Below are positions 27,787 through 34,831 of a stretch of DNA of 64,000 bases, piece after piece. Source of the stretch: Planktothrix agardhii NIES-204 (lineage in GTDB: Bacteria > Cyanobacteriota > Cyanobacteriia > Cyanobacteriales > Microcoleaceae); NCBI GenBank assembly GCA_003609755.1, contig AP017991.1, positions 3,583,001-3,647,000 of the forward strand, written 5' to 3'. Within the stretch, counting starts at the first letter, position 1, and every line of letters starts with the position of its first letter. Both the position numbers and the translations under genes were made by a program. The notes under the pieces are model-generated. The model made no database searches and was not told the DNA's origin. It saw only the letters and a list, made by a program, of their open reading frames with translations.

Positions 27787-28013
27787 TATTTCTCACCAAA
27801 ACCCTTATCTTCAGTCTTACCTTCTTCATCTTCAAGTAATGCTAACTGAGCCATTTCTTGAAAAATACCTAAATCCATATCTGGATTAGATAAACTTTCT
27901 TGCCATTTTAACTCATTCTCGATATCTTCGAGTAATTGTTGTGCAAGTTCATCCTGAAGATAATTTGAGAGTTTTTGAGCTTCTTGGAATGCTTTTTCTA
28001 GTAAATGAGTCAT
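27786..28013 (-). CDS. Antitoxin of RelE-like pair
   Basis: A 75-residue acidic, helical protein; start MTHLLEKAFQEAQKL at 28013. The longer upstream reading crosses the boundary into the precursor tail and is rejected. The long leucine-rich helix and Glu/Asp-rich C-terminus, with position directly before the toxin, support antitoxin identity. The family is the unnamed short antitoxin common next to such toxins in cyanobacteria. Confidence 0.78.
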   Translation of the reverse strand: MTHLLEKAFQEAQKLSNYLQDELAQQLLEDIENELKWQESLSNPDMDLGIFQEMAQLALLEDEEGKTEDKGFGEK

Positions 28014-28067
28014 AGATTCTTCCTGAGTTTCTGAAAACAAACAAAAGCAAAACCAATCTGGCAACAC

Positions 28068-28095
28068 CCTTTTGCGGGCGATGACGGGGGAGTAG
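28068..28095 (+). pseudogene. Cyanobactin precursor B, detached follower
   Basis: CCT TTT GCG GGC GAT GAC encodes PFAGDD exactly as in intact precursors, then an extra G shifts the frame so that the usual stop TAG (28093-28095) is out of register. It is separated from its leader (27411) by the toxin-antitoxin pair. Confidence 0.8.
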
Positions 28096-28128
28096 TCCCC
28101 CTAATTTTAGCACTCACCTCAAAAAATG

Positions 28129-28218
28129 TCAAAACTCTTTTTCTACTTGCCATGGGGTACGGTTAGCCTCAACGAATTGACGGACAATCCTTATAGGGCT
28201 TTCGGATACCTGGCACGG
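28129..28218 (-). pseudogene. REP-associated transposase 3' fossil (precursor B spacer)
   Basis: Ninety bases on the minus strand read PCQVSESP then RIVRQFVEANR and KEF with a stop. This matches the last ~30 residues of the intact transposase at 34832-35299, with one two-residue deletion. It keeps CQVSESP, which the main-array fossils have changed to CQVWSSP. Confidence 0.75.
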
Positions 28219-28310
28219 TGGGGAAGTTAAACGAGACTTAAATTTTTTGGGGGTGAGATTGGAGTCTTATTCGAGAGATAGAAATAATTAAAGAACAAGT
28301 TTTAGAAATC

Positions 28311-28895
28311 CTAGTTTGTTCCTAATTCCTCAAAAATAATATCCTCATAAACGGACTCAATGGGAAAGATTAAACCAATACTTTGTAAATCAATATTATC
28401 CCCCGATTGATAATTAAAAATTTCCCAATTACCACGATCATTTTTGCGGTATAAATCGATCGCTATTTTCTCGGCATCAACTAAAACATAATCTTGCAAA
28501 CTAGGATTGCGACGATACATCCTAAATTTATCCCCTCGGTCATAATTGGCTGTACTTGCAGATAAAACCTCAATAATTAGACAAGGATATTGAATCGCCT
28601 GAATTGCAGTGCGATCGCGCTCATCACAAGTAACGCTCACATCAGGATAAACATAATCTTTAGTTTCAAAAATATTTACACGACAATCGGAATTACCTAC
28701 CTGACAACCACCGCCCCGTAAATGACCTTTAAGGATAAAAATAATATTACTAGCAATTCGCCCATGATTTTGAGTCCCCTCACTCATGGCATAAACTCTA
28801 CCACTAAGATACTCATGGCGCAGCAGTTGTTGTTCTTCCCAAATAAAATATTCTTCGGGTGTTAACTTAGGAAATTTATCTTTTACAGCAATCAT
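28311..28895 (-). CDS. Uma2-family (DUF820) putative endonuclease
   Basis: This 194-residue protein has the Uma2 pattern: LTPEEYFIWEEQ at the start, LSGRVYAMSEGTQNHGRI, a YPDVSVTCD metal-binding segment and CLIIEVLSASTANYDRG-KF with the PD-(D/E)xK-like E-V core. Such genes are extremely numerous in cyanobacteria and their role is unknown. It lies next to the PIN-domain pair inside the cyanobactin array and probably arrived with it. Confidence 0.85.
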   Translation of the reverse strand: MIAVKDKFPKLTPEEYFIWEEQQLLRHEYLSGRVYAMSEGTQNHGRIASNIIFILKGHLRGGGCQVGNSDCRVNIFETKDYVYPDVSVTCDERDRTAIQAIQYPCLIIEVLSASTANYDRGDKFRMYRRNPSLQDYVLVDAEKIAIDLYRKNDRGNWEIFNYQSGDNIDLQSIGLIFPIESVYEDIIFEELGTN

Positions 28896-28913
28896 TTGAA
28901 TAGCCCTATTTTT

Positions 28914-29378
28914 TTATTTTAAAGGATTTAGATACTTATTCACAAATTCAGACGGCGTTAAACATTCAAATTCACCTGATTGTTCAACTAAAACCTTAAT
29001 TAACTTATGATTAGCAGATATAAAACATTGACATTGACCAACTTTTGCTGTTAAATAAACACCCACATCTTCACGAGGGATTACTCCCAAATCTTCCATT
29101 TCAGCTAACTCAACATCATCAATCTGAACATAACAAAACTTTAAATTTTGCCAAATTCTTCCAATTATTTCTCCACTCCAATCTTTATTTTTTAAACGTT
29201 TAGCAACTCTGGCAATTTGATCAATAAGTTCTTCAGAAATTATTACCCCCACAGAATTATCGTTTGGGGCTTCCCAACCTAACCATTTTAGAATTAAACC
29301 TTCAGGGCTTTGTCGCTCAACTGCGCCAATCAAATAAACATTGGTATCTAAAAAAATTAATTCAGGAATTTTCGTCAT
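28914..29378 (-). CDS. PIN-domain protein (VapC-like toxin)
   Basis: This 154-residue protein starts with the PIN signature (IFLDTNVYLIGA) and continues with acidic residues in EDVGVYLTAKVGQCQCFISANHK, consistent with the metal-binding core of PIN RNases. The final FECLTPSEFVNKYL matches the family ending. The ATG overlaps the upstream small gene by four bases, as in a toxin-antitoxin operon. RNA target unknown. Confidence 0.78.
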   Translation of the reverse strand: MTKIPELIFLDTNVYLIGAVERQSPEGLILKWLGWEAPNDNSVGVIISEELIDQIARVAKRLKNKDWSGEIIGRIWQNLKFCYVQIDDVELAEMEDLGVIPREDVGVYLTAKVGQCQCFISANHKLIKVLVEQSGEFECLTPSEFVNKYLNPLK

Positions 29379-29701
29379 TGTATTGAATCTTGTTTTTGTT
29401 GACGTTCTTGAGATATTTCCCGTTTAATATCTTGGACAAGATCAACAATTTTCTCCCTTGAATCATAACCTGCTTCGGTCAAAGATTGTTTTAATTCCAG
29501 TTGTAATTGTTCTGCTGACATTAAAGGATATTGTTGATATTCTTTGATTTGTTCCCAAAAGTCATTAACCTCTGTTTCTGTTTCTTCCCAAAGAATAATA
29601 ACTCTTACCGAACTGGGTGGAGTCCCTTTAATTGGATAGTCTAAAGATAATTGACCCACCCTATCTATCTTTCCAGTAGATTGAATTACTTTTTTCATCA
29701 T
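29375..29701 (-). CDS. Antitoxin-like partner of the PIN protein
   Basis: This 108-residue protein has an N-terminal beta-strand segment (IDRVGQLSLDYPIKGTPPSS, with VRVIILWEE) and a helical C-terminus ending in a charged tail. It resembles the small DUF-type antitoxins preceding PIN genes in cyanobacteria. Assignment rests on the four-base overlap and size. Confidence 0.68.
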   Translation of the reverse strand: MMKKVIQSTGKIDRVGQLSLDYPIKGTPPSSVRVIILWEETETEVNDFWEQIKEYQQYPLMSAEQLQLELKQSLTEAGYDSREKIVDLVQDIKREISQERQQKQDSIQ

Positions 29702-29877
29702 GAATCTCCTTTTATCCTTTATGATGATAGCTTGTAAGCAAAAGCCTTTGTATTTTCTGGCACATTCTTCTAAACTGTTCCCTAATTGTTAGAAAAGCGG
29801 GATGCCATATTGCCATCATATTATGTTAAAAATTATCGTCAAGTCAAATTTCACCTTAAATTCTGGAGAAACAAACC

Positions 29878-30090
29878 ATGACTAAGAAAAACCTCAAACC
29901 CCAACAAGCCGCACCCGTGCAACGGGAAATTAATACCACTTCCTCTGTGGGTGGTACAGGGCTGACACCCCAAAATATAGCATATAGTATTATTGGAGCG
30001 ATTTTGGGTCACAAAACTCCTTTCAGTTCGGGGCTTTCCGTTACCTGGCACGGTAGAGAAGTGAAACGAGATTTAGATTTTTTGGGGTGA
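29878..30090 (+). pseudogene. Cyanobactin precursor C, follower lost
   Basis: An intact leader (SSVGGTGLTP class) is followed by a core-like QNIAYSIIGAILGHKTPF. The frame then jumps into SSGLSVTWHGREVKRD, the sequence that in other units lies within and after the transposase fossil (CAGTTCGGGGCTT). A deletion has fused the Pro-Phe codons to the spacer and removed AGDDAE, so the macrocyclase should not recognise it. The canonical -35/-10 pair seen in later cassettes is also missing upstream. Confidence 0.85.
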
Positions 30091-30169
30091 GTGATTGATG
30101 ATAGCTTGTAAGCGATATTACTTAATATTAATTACAGGAAGCATTTAGTCAAGAATTCCCACAAAAATA

Positions 30170-30199
30170 TTGACAAGTCCTGAGCTATTTGGTTACGAT
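30170..30199 (+). promoter_or_regulatory. Promoter of cassette D
   Basis: TTGACA (30170-30175), 18-bp spacer, TACGAT (30194-30199), 45 bp before the ATG. A sigma-70 type pair repeated in nearly every cassette. Confidence 0.65.
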
Positions 30200-30243
30200 A
30201 CCCGTCAAGTCAAATTTCACCTTAAATTCTGGAGAAACCAACC

Positions 30244-30414
30244 ATGACTAAGAAAAACCTCAAACCCCAACAAGCCGCTCCTGTACAACGGGAAATCAAT
30301 ACCACTTCCTCTATGGGTCGTGATGGTGCGATCGCACCTTCCGAATGGACGAGGGATAACGAAGGAAATATGCTATGGGTGAGAAAAGACTATTATGGAA
30401 ATGTAATAGGTTAG
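30244..30414 (+). pseudogene. Cyanobactin precursor D, degenerate follower
   Basis: The leader is intact up to SSMGRDGAIAP. The variable part WTRDNEGNMLWVRKDYYGN then ends in VIG and TAG (30412-30414). Beyond the stop, in the same frame, GDSLTGRIE and TAA occupy the place of PFAGDDAE, so the follower has mutated and is cut off by a nonsense codon. It contains a GCGATCGC octamer in the altered leader end, not seen in other units. It is probably non-functional, or a linear peptide at most. Confidence 0.75.
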
Positions 30415-30692
30415 GGGGGTGATTCCTTGACCGGACGCATCGAGTAATCCCCTTGATTCTAACACTCACCTCAAAAAGTGTCAAAAGTCTTTTTCTGTCT
30501 CCATTGGCGCACGGTTAGCCTCTATGAATTGACTCACAATCCTAGTCAGTTCGAGGCTTGACCATACCTGGCACGGTAGAAAAGTAAAACGAGATTTAGA
30601 TTTTTTGGGGTGAGTGATTGATGATAGCTTGTAAGCGATATTACTTAATATTAATTACAGGAAGCATTTAGTCAAGAAATCTCACAAAAATA

Positions 30693-30722
30693 TTGACAAG
30701 TCTTGAGCTATTTGGTTACGAT
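30693..30722 (+). promoter_or_regulatory. Promoter of cassette E
   Basis: TTGACA (30693-30698), 18-bp spacer, TACGAT (30717-30722). The ribosome binding site here reads TAGAG instead of TGGAG, a one-base weakening shared with cassette H. Confidence 0.65.
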
Positions 30723-30766
30723 CCCCATCAAGTCAAATTTCACCTTAAATTCTAGAGAAACAAACC

Positions 30767-30922
30767 ATGACTAAGAAAAACCTCAAACCCCAACAAGCCG
30801 CTCCTGTGCAACGGGAAATCAATACCACTTCCTCTGAGGCTGGTACAGGGCTGACACCCCTTGTGACAACCAGCAGCTACGAGTTATATAAGGATCCTTT
30901 TGCGGGCGACGACGCGGAGTAG
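30767..30922 (+). CDS. Cyanobactin precursor peptide E
   Basis: A 51-residue precursor. The leader (MTKKNLKPQQAAPVQR, SSEAGTGLTP class) is followed by the core region LVTTSSYELYKDP, follower FAGDDAE and TAG. The Pro before the follower is the usual last core residue needed for macrocyclisation. Two tyrosines could accept a prenyl group from the PagF-like enzyme. The exact N-terminal cleavage point is not defined by sequence alone. Confidence 0.9.
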   Translation: MTKKNLKPQQAAPVQREINTTSSEAGTGLTPLVTTSSYELYKDPFAGDDAE

Positions 30923-31167
30923 TCCTCTTGATTCTAACACTCACCTCAAAAAGTGTCAAAAGTCTTTTTCTGTCTCCATTGGCGCACGGTTAGCTTCTAT
31001 GAATTGACTCACAATCCTTGTCAGTTCGGGGCTTGACCATACCTGGCACGGTAGAAAAGTAAAACGAGATTTAGATTTTTTGGGGTGAGTGGTTGATGAT
31101 AGCTTGTAAGCAATATTACTTAATATTAATTACAGGAAGCATTTAGTCAAGAATTCTCACAAAAATA

Positions 31168-31197
31168 TTGACAAGTCCTGAGATATTTGGTTACGAT
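31168..31197 (+). promoter_or_regulatory. Promoter of cassette F
   Basis: TTGACA (31168-31173), 18-bp spacer, TACGAT (31192-31197), 45 bp before ATG. Confidence 0.65.
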
Positions 31198-31241
31198 ACC
31201 CATCAAGTCAAATTTCACCTTAAATTCTGGAGAAACAAACC

Positions 31242-31382
31242 ATGACTAAGAAAAACCTCAAACCCCAACAAGCCGCTCCTGTGCAACGGGAAATCAATAC
31301 CACTTCCTCTGAGGGTGGTACAGGGCTGACACCCCAGAATGTACATTATTTAGAGCCTTTTGCGGGCGACGACGCAGAGTAG
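31242..31382 (+). CDS. Cyanobactin precursor peptide F
   Basis: A 46-residue precursor with leader class SSEGGTGLTP, a very short core region QNVHYLEP (eight residues or fewer, depending on the cleavage site), FAGDDAE and TAG. The single Tyr is a candidate O-prenylation site. With cassette L it is the shortest of the array, close in size to known prenylagaramides and anacyclamides. Confidence 0.9.
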   Translation: MTKKNLKPQQAAPVQREINTTSSEGGTGLTPQNVHYLEPFAGDDAE

Positions 31383-31630
31383 TCCCCTTGATTCTAACAC
31401 TAACCTCAAAAAAAAGTGTCAAAAGTCTTTTTCTACTTGCCATGGCGCACGGTTCGCATCTATGAATTGACTCACAATCCTAGTCAGTTCGGGGCTTGAC
31501 CATACCTGGCACGGTAGAAAAGTAAAACAAGATTTAGATTTTTTGGGGTGAGTGATTGGGAATAGCTTGCAAGCAATATTACTTAATATTATTTACAGGA
31601 AGCATTTGGTTAAGAACTCTCACAAAAATA

Positions 31631-31660
31631 TTGACAAGTCCTGAGCTATTTGGTTACGAT
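31631..31660 (+). promoter_or_regulatory. Promoter of cassette G
   Basis: TTGACA (31631-31636), 18-bp spacer, TACGAT (31655-31660). The upstream block carries TTTGGTTAAGAACTCTC, shared only with cassette J. Confidence 0.65.
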
Positions 31661-31704
31661 ACCCATCAAGTCAAATTTCACCTTAAATTCTGGAGAAACA
31701 AACC

Positions 31705-31885
31705 ATGACTAAGAAAAACCTCAAACCCCAACAAGCCGCTCCTGTACAACGGGAAATCAATACCACTTCCTCCACTTCCTCTGTGGATGGTACAGGGCTG
31801 ACACCCCATATCACCGGGGAGTGGGCACAGGGGAAGGAGATAAAGAGATGGAGGTGATCCTTTTGCAGGCGACGACGCAGAGTAG
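31705..31885 (+). pseudogene. Cyanobactin precursor G, frameshifted core
   Basis: The leader is variant, with a duplicated TCCACTTCC giving SSTSSVDGTGLTP. The core frame reads HITGEWAQGKEIKRWR and stops at TGA 31855-31857. The follower DPFAGDDAE with TAG (31883-31885) is intact but one register off, so a single indel in the core separates leader and follower. Either a true decay event or a sequencing error would explain it. Cassette M shows the same kind of lesion. Confidence 0.82.
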
Positions 31886-32130
31886 TCCCCTTGATTCTAA
31901 CACTCACCTCAAAACGTGTCAAAAGTCTTTTTCTGCCTCCCTTGGCGCACGGTTTGCCTCTATGAATTGACTCACAATCCTAGTCAGTTCGAGGCTTGAC
32001 CATACCTGGCACGGTAGAAAAGTAAAACAAGATTTAGATTTTTTGGGGTAAGTGATTGGGAATAGCTTGCAAGCAATATTACTTAATATTAATTACAGGA
32101 AGCATTTAGTCAAGAATTCCCACAAAAGTA

Positions 32131-32160
32131 TTGACAAGTCCTGAGCTATTTGGTTACGAT
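32131..32160 (+). promoter_or_regulatory. Promoter of cassette H
   Basis: TTGACA (32131-32136), 18-bp spacer, TACGAT (32155-32160). Ribosome binding site is the weaker TAGAG, as in cassette E. Confidence 0.65.
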
Positions 32161-32204
32161 ACCCATCAAGTCAAATTTCACCTTAAATTCTAGAGAAACA
32201 AACC

Positions 32205-32348
32205 ATGACTAAGAAAAACCTCAAACCCCAACAAGCCGCTCCCGTACAACGGGAAATCAATACCACTTCTTCTGAGGGTGGTACAGGGCTGACACCCCTT
32301 TGGGTGTGGCTCCCATGGGCTCCTTTTGCGGGCGACGATGCGGAATAG
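32205..32348 (+). CDS. Cyanobactin precursor peptide H (Trp-rich core)
   Basis: A 47-residue precursor with leader class SSEGGTGLTP, core region LWVWLPWAP, FAGDDAE and TAG. Three tryptophans and no tyrosine make a very hydrophobic predicted macrocycle. If the local prenyltransferase is Tyr-specific like PagF, this product should stay unmodified. The follower uses GAT and GAA codons differing from neighbours, a sign of slight independent drift. Confidence 0.9.
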   Translation: MTKKNLKPQQAAPVQREINTTSSEGGTGLTPLWVWLPWAPFAGDDAE

Positions 32349-32604
32349 TTCCCTTGATTCTAACACTCACCTCAAAAAGTATTAAAAGTCTTTTTCTGCC
32401 TCCCTTGGCGCACGGTTAGCTTCTATGAATTGACTCACAATCCTAGTCAGTTCGGGGCTTGACCATACCTGGCACGGTAGAAAAGTAAAACGAGATTTAG
32501 ATTTTTTGGGGTAAGTGGTTGATGATAGCTTGCAAGCAATATTACTTAAGTATTACTTAATATTAATTACAGGAAGCATTTAGTCAAGAATTCCCACAAA
32601 AATA

Positions 32605-32634
32605 TTGACAAGTCCTGAGATATTCGGTTACGAT
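32605..32634 (+). promoter_or_regulatory. Promoter of cassette I
   Basis: TTGACA (32605-32610), 18-bp spacer, TACGAT (32629-32634). The block upstream carries a small TTACTTAAGTATTACTTAA duplication shared with cassette L. Confidence 0.65.
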
Positions 32635-32678
32635 ACCCATCAAGTCAAATTTCACCTTAAATTCTGGAGAAACAAACC

Positions 32679-32834
32679 ATGACTAAGAAAAACCTCAAAC
32701 CCCAACAAGCCGCTCCTGTGCAACGGGAAATCAATACCACTTCCTCTGAGGCTGGTACAGGGCTGACACCCCTATTTTACGGATTCTACACAGACGACTT
32801 TGGAATTCCTTTTGCGGGCGACGACGCGGAGTAG
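32679..32834 (+). CDS. Cyanobactin precursor peptide I
   Basis: A 51-residue precursor with leader class SSEAGTGLTP, core region LFYGFYTDDFGIP, FAGDDAE and TAG. It is aromatic-rich, with two Tyr and three Phe, plus two adjacent Asp. The tyrosines are candidate prenylation sites. The downstream fossil uses TAA instead of TGA as its minus-strand stop, as do the one after H and the intact transposase gene. Confidence 0.9.
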   Translation: MTKKNLKPQQAAPVQREINTTSSEAGTGLTPLFYGFYTDDFGIPFAGDDAE

Positions 32835-33079
32835 TCCTCTTGATTCTATCACTCACCTCAAAAAGTATTAAAAGTCTTTTTCTGCCTCCCTTGGCGCACG
32901 GTTTGCCTCTATGAATTGACGCACAATCCTAGTCAGTTCGGGGCTTGACCATACCTGGCACGGTAGAAAAGTAAAACAAGATTTAGATTTTTTGGGGTGA
33001 GTGATTGGGAATAGCTTGCAAGCAATATTACTTAATATTATTTACAGGAAGCATTTGGTTAAGAACTCTCACAAAAATA

Positions 33080-33109
33080 TTGACAAGTCCTGAGATATTC
33101 GGTTACGAT
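33080..33109 (+). promoter_or_regulatory. Promoter of cassette J
   Basis: TTGACA (33080-33085), 18-bp spacer, TACGAT (33104-33109). The upstream block matches that of cassette G. Confidence 0.65.
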
Positions 33110-33153
33110 ACCCATCAAGTCAAATTTCACCTTAAATTCTGGAGAAACAAACC

Positions 33154-33321
33154 ATGACTAAGAAAAACCTCAAACCCCAACAAGCCGCTCCTGTGCAACG
33201 GGAAATCAACACCACTTCCTCTGAGGGTGGTACAGGGCTGACACCCCAGATGGTTATTGAAGAGTTGGGGGGAGCGATTGACGGTATTTACGGGCCTTTT
33301 GCGGGCGACGACGCAGAGTAG
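33154..33321 (+). CDS. Cyanobactin precursor peptide J
   Basis: A 55-residue precursor with leader class SSEGGTGLTP, core region QMVIEELGGAIDGIYGP (17 residues), FAGDDAE and TAG. The core is acidic and longer than typical cyanobactin cores (about 6-20 residues). One Tyr lies close to the C-terminal Pro. Confidence 0.88.
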   Translation: MTKKNLKPQQAAPVQREINTTSSEGGTGLTPQMVIEELGGAIDGIYGPFAGDDAE

Positions 33322-33562
33322 TCCCCTTGATTCTAACACTAACCTCAAAAAGTGTCAAAAGTCTTTTTCTACTTGCCAAGGCGCACGGTTCGCCTCTATG
33401 AATTGACGCACAATCCTTGTTAATTCAGGGCTTTCGGATACCTGATACCCTTGGGAAGTAAAACGAGACTTGGATTGAAGTGAGTGGTTGATGATAGCTT
33501 GTAAGCAATATTACTTAATATTAATTACAGGAAGCATTTAGTCAAGAATTCCCACAAAAATA

Positions 33563-33596
33563 TTGACAAGTCCTGAGATATTCGTTCGGTTACGAT
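33563..33596 (+). promoter_or_regulatory. Altered promoter of cassette K
   Basis: TTGACA (33563-33568) and TACGAT (33591-33596) are separated by 22 bp instead of 18, because of a four-base insertion (TTCGTTCGG). Such spacing should weaken sigma-70 promoter activity strongly. Confidence 0.6.
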
Positions 33597-33640
33597 ACCC
33601 ATCAAGTCAAATTTCACCTTAAATTGTGGAGACACAAACC

Positions 33641-33832
33641 ATGACTAAGAAAAACCTCAAACCCCAACAAGCCGCACCCGTGCAACGGGAAATTAATACC
33701 ACTTCCTCTGTGGGTGGTACAGGGCTGACACCAGTCAGAATGGGTAGTAATTATGACATTCCAGAGGGACAATCATATCAGCAGCTATTGGATTCAAATG
33801 ACACTCCTTTTGCGGGCGACGACGCAGAGTAG
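33641..33832 (+). CDS. Cyanobactin precursor peptide K (unusually long core)
   Basis: A 63-residue precursor with leader class SSVGGTGLTP. The variable segment is 25 residues (VRMGSNYDIPEG, then QSYQQLLDSNDTP) before FAGDDAE and TAG. It holds an internal Pro as well as the terminal one, so a smaller product is possible if the N-terminal cut is deeper. The upstream sequence GTGGAGACACAAACC is shared only with precursor B. An in-frame GTG at 33626 is an alternative start but ATG 33641 matches all siblings. The promoter spacing is abnormal, so expression may be low. Confidence 0.85.
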   Translation: MTKKNLKPQQAAPVQREINTTSSVGGTGLTPVRMGSNYDIPEGQSYQQLLDSNDTPFAGDDAE

Positions 33833-34088
33833 TCCCCTTGATTCTAACACTAACCTCAAAAAGTGTCAAAAGTCTTTTTCTACTTGCCAAGGCGCACGGT
33901 TAGCCTCTATGAATTGACGCACAATCCTAGTCAGTTCGGGGCTTGACCATACCTGGCACGGTAGAAAAGTAAAACGAGATTTAGATTTTTTGGGGTAAGT
34001 GGTTGATGATAGCTTGCAAGCAATATTACTTAAGTATTACTTAATATTAATTACAGGAAGCATTTTGTCAAGAATTCCCACAAAAGTA

Positions 34089-34118
34089 TTGACAAGTCTT
34101 GAGCTATTTGGTTACGAT
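34089..34118 (+). promoter_or_regulatory. Promoter of cassette L
   Basis: TTGACA (34089-34094), 18-bp spacer, TACGAT (34113-34118). Confidence 0.65.
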
Positions 34119-34162
34119 ACCCATCAAGTCAAATTTCACCTTAAATTCTGGAGAAACAAACC

Positions 34163-34303
34163 ATGACTAAGAAAAACCTCAAACCCCAACAAGCCGCTCC
34201 TGTGCAACGGGAAATCAACACCACTTCCTCTGAGGGTGGTACAGGGCTGACACCCCAGTGGTTACATGGTTGGGGGCCTTTTGCGGGCGACGACGCAGAG
34301 TAA
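34163..34303 (+). CDS. Cyanobactin precursor peptide L
   Basis: A 46-residue precursor with leader class SSEGGTGLTP, core region QWLHGWGP, FAGDDAE and TAA (most others use TAG). It carries two Trp and no Tyr. With F it is the shortest core of the array. Confidence 0.9.
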   Translation: MTKKNLKPQQAAPVQREINTTSSEGGTGLTPQWLHGWGPFAGDDAE

Positions 34304-34548
34304 TCCCCTTGATTCTAACACTCACCTCAAAAAATGTCAAAAGTCTTTTTCTGCCTCCCTTGGCGCACGGTTAGCCTCTATGAATTGACTCACAATCCTA
34401 GTCAGTTCGGGGCTTGACCATACCTGGCACGGTAGAGAAGTAAAACGAGATTTAGATTTTTGGAGGTGAGTGGTTGGGAATAGCTTGCAAGCAATATTAC
34501 TTAATATTAATTACAGGAAGCATTTAGTCAAGAAATCTCACAAAAGTA

Positions 34549-34578
34549 TTGACAAGTCCTGAGATATTTGGTTACGAT
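34549..34578 (+). promoter_or_regulatory. Promoter of cassette M
   Basis: TTGACA (34549-34554), 18-bp spacer, TACGAT (34573-34578). Confidence 0.65.
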
Positions 34579-34622
34579 ACCCATCAAGTCAAATTTCACC
34601 TTAAATTCTGGAGAAACAAACC

Positions 34623-34798
34623 ATGACTAAGAAAAACCTCAAACCCCAACAAGCCGCTCCTGTGCAACGGGAAATCAATACCACTTCCTCTGAGGCTGGT
34701 ACAGGGCTGACACCCCTTGACTGGAACCGAATGAACGACAACCTTTCGTGGTATCAACCGAGGGTATAGATCCTTTTGCGGGCGACGACGCGGAGTAG
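34623..34798 (+). pseudogene. Cyanobactin precursor M, frameshifted core
   Basis: The leader is intact (SSEAGTGLTP class), then LDWNRMNDNLSWYQPRV and TAG at 34767-34769. The follower DPFAGDDAE with TAG 34796-34798 is intact but lies in the other register, the same offset as in cassette G. It is the last unit of the array and directly precedes the complete transposase gene. Confidence 0.82.
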
Positions 34799-34831
34799 TC
34801 CTCTTGATTCTATCACTCACCTCAAAAAGTA

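Noticed and set aside
31683-31922. Minus-strand open frame through cassette G, repeated in similar form at 33127, 34596 and 29851
   Set aside because: These read the conserved precursor leader backwards and recur only because the DNA repeats; no start signal or family match.
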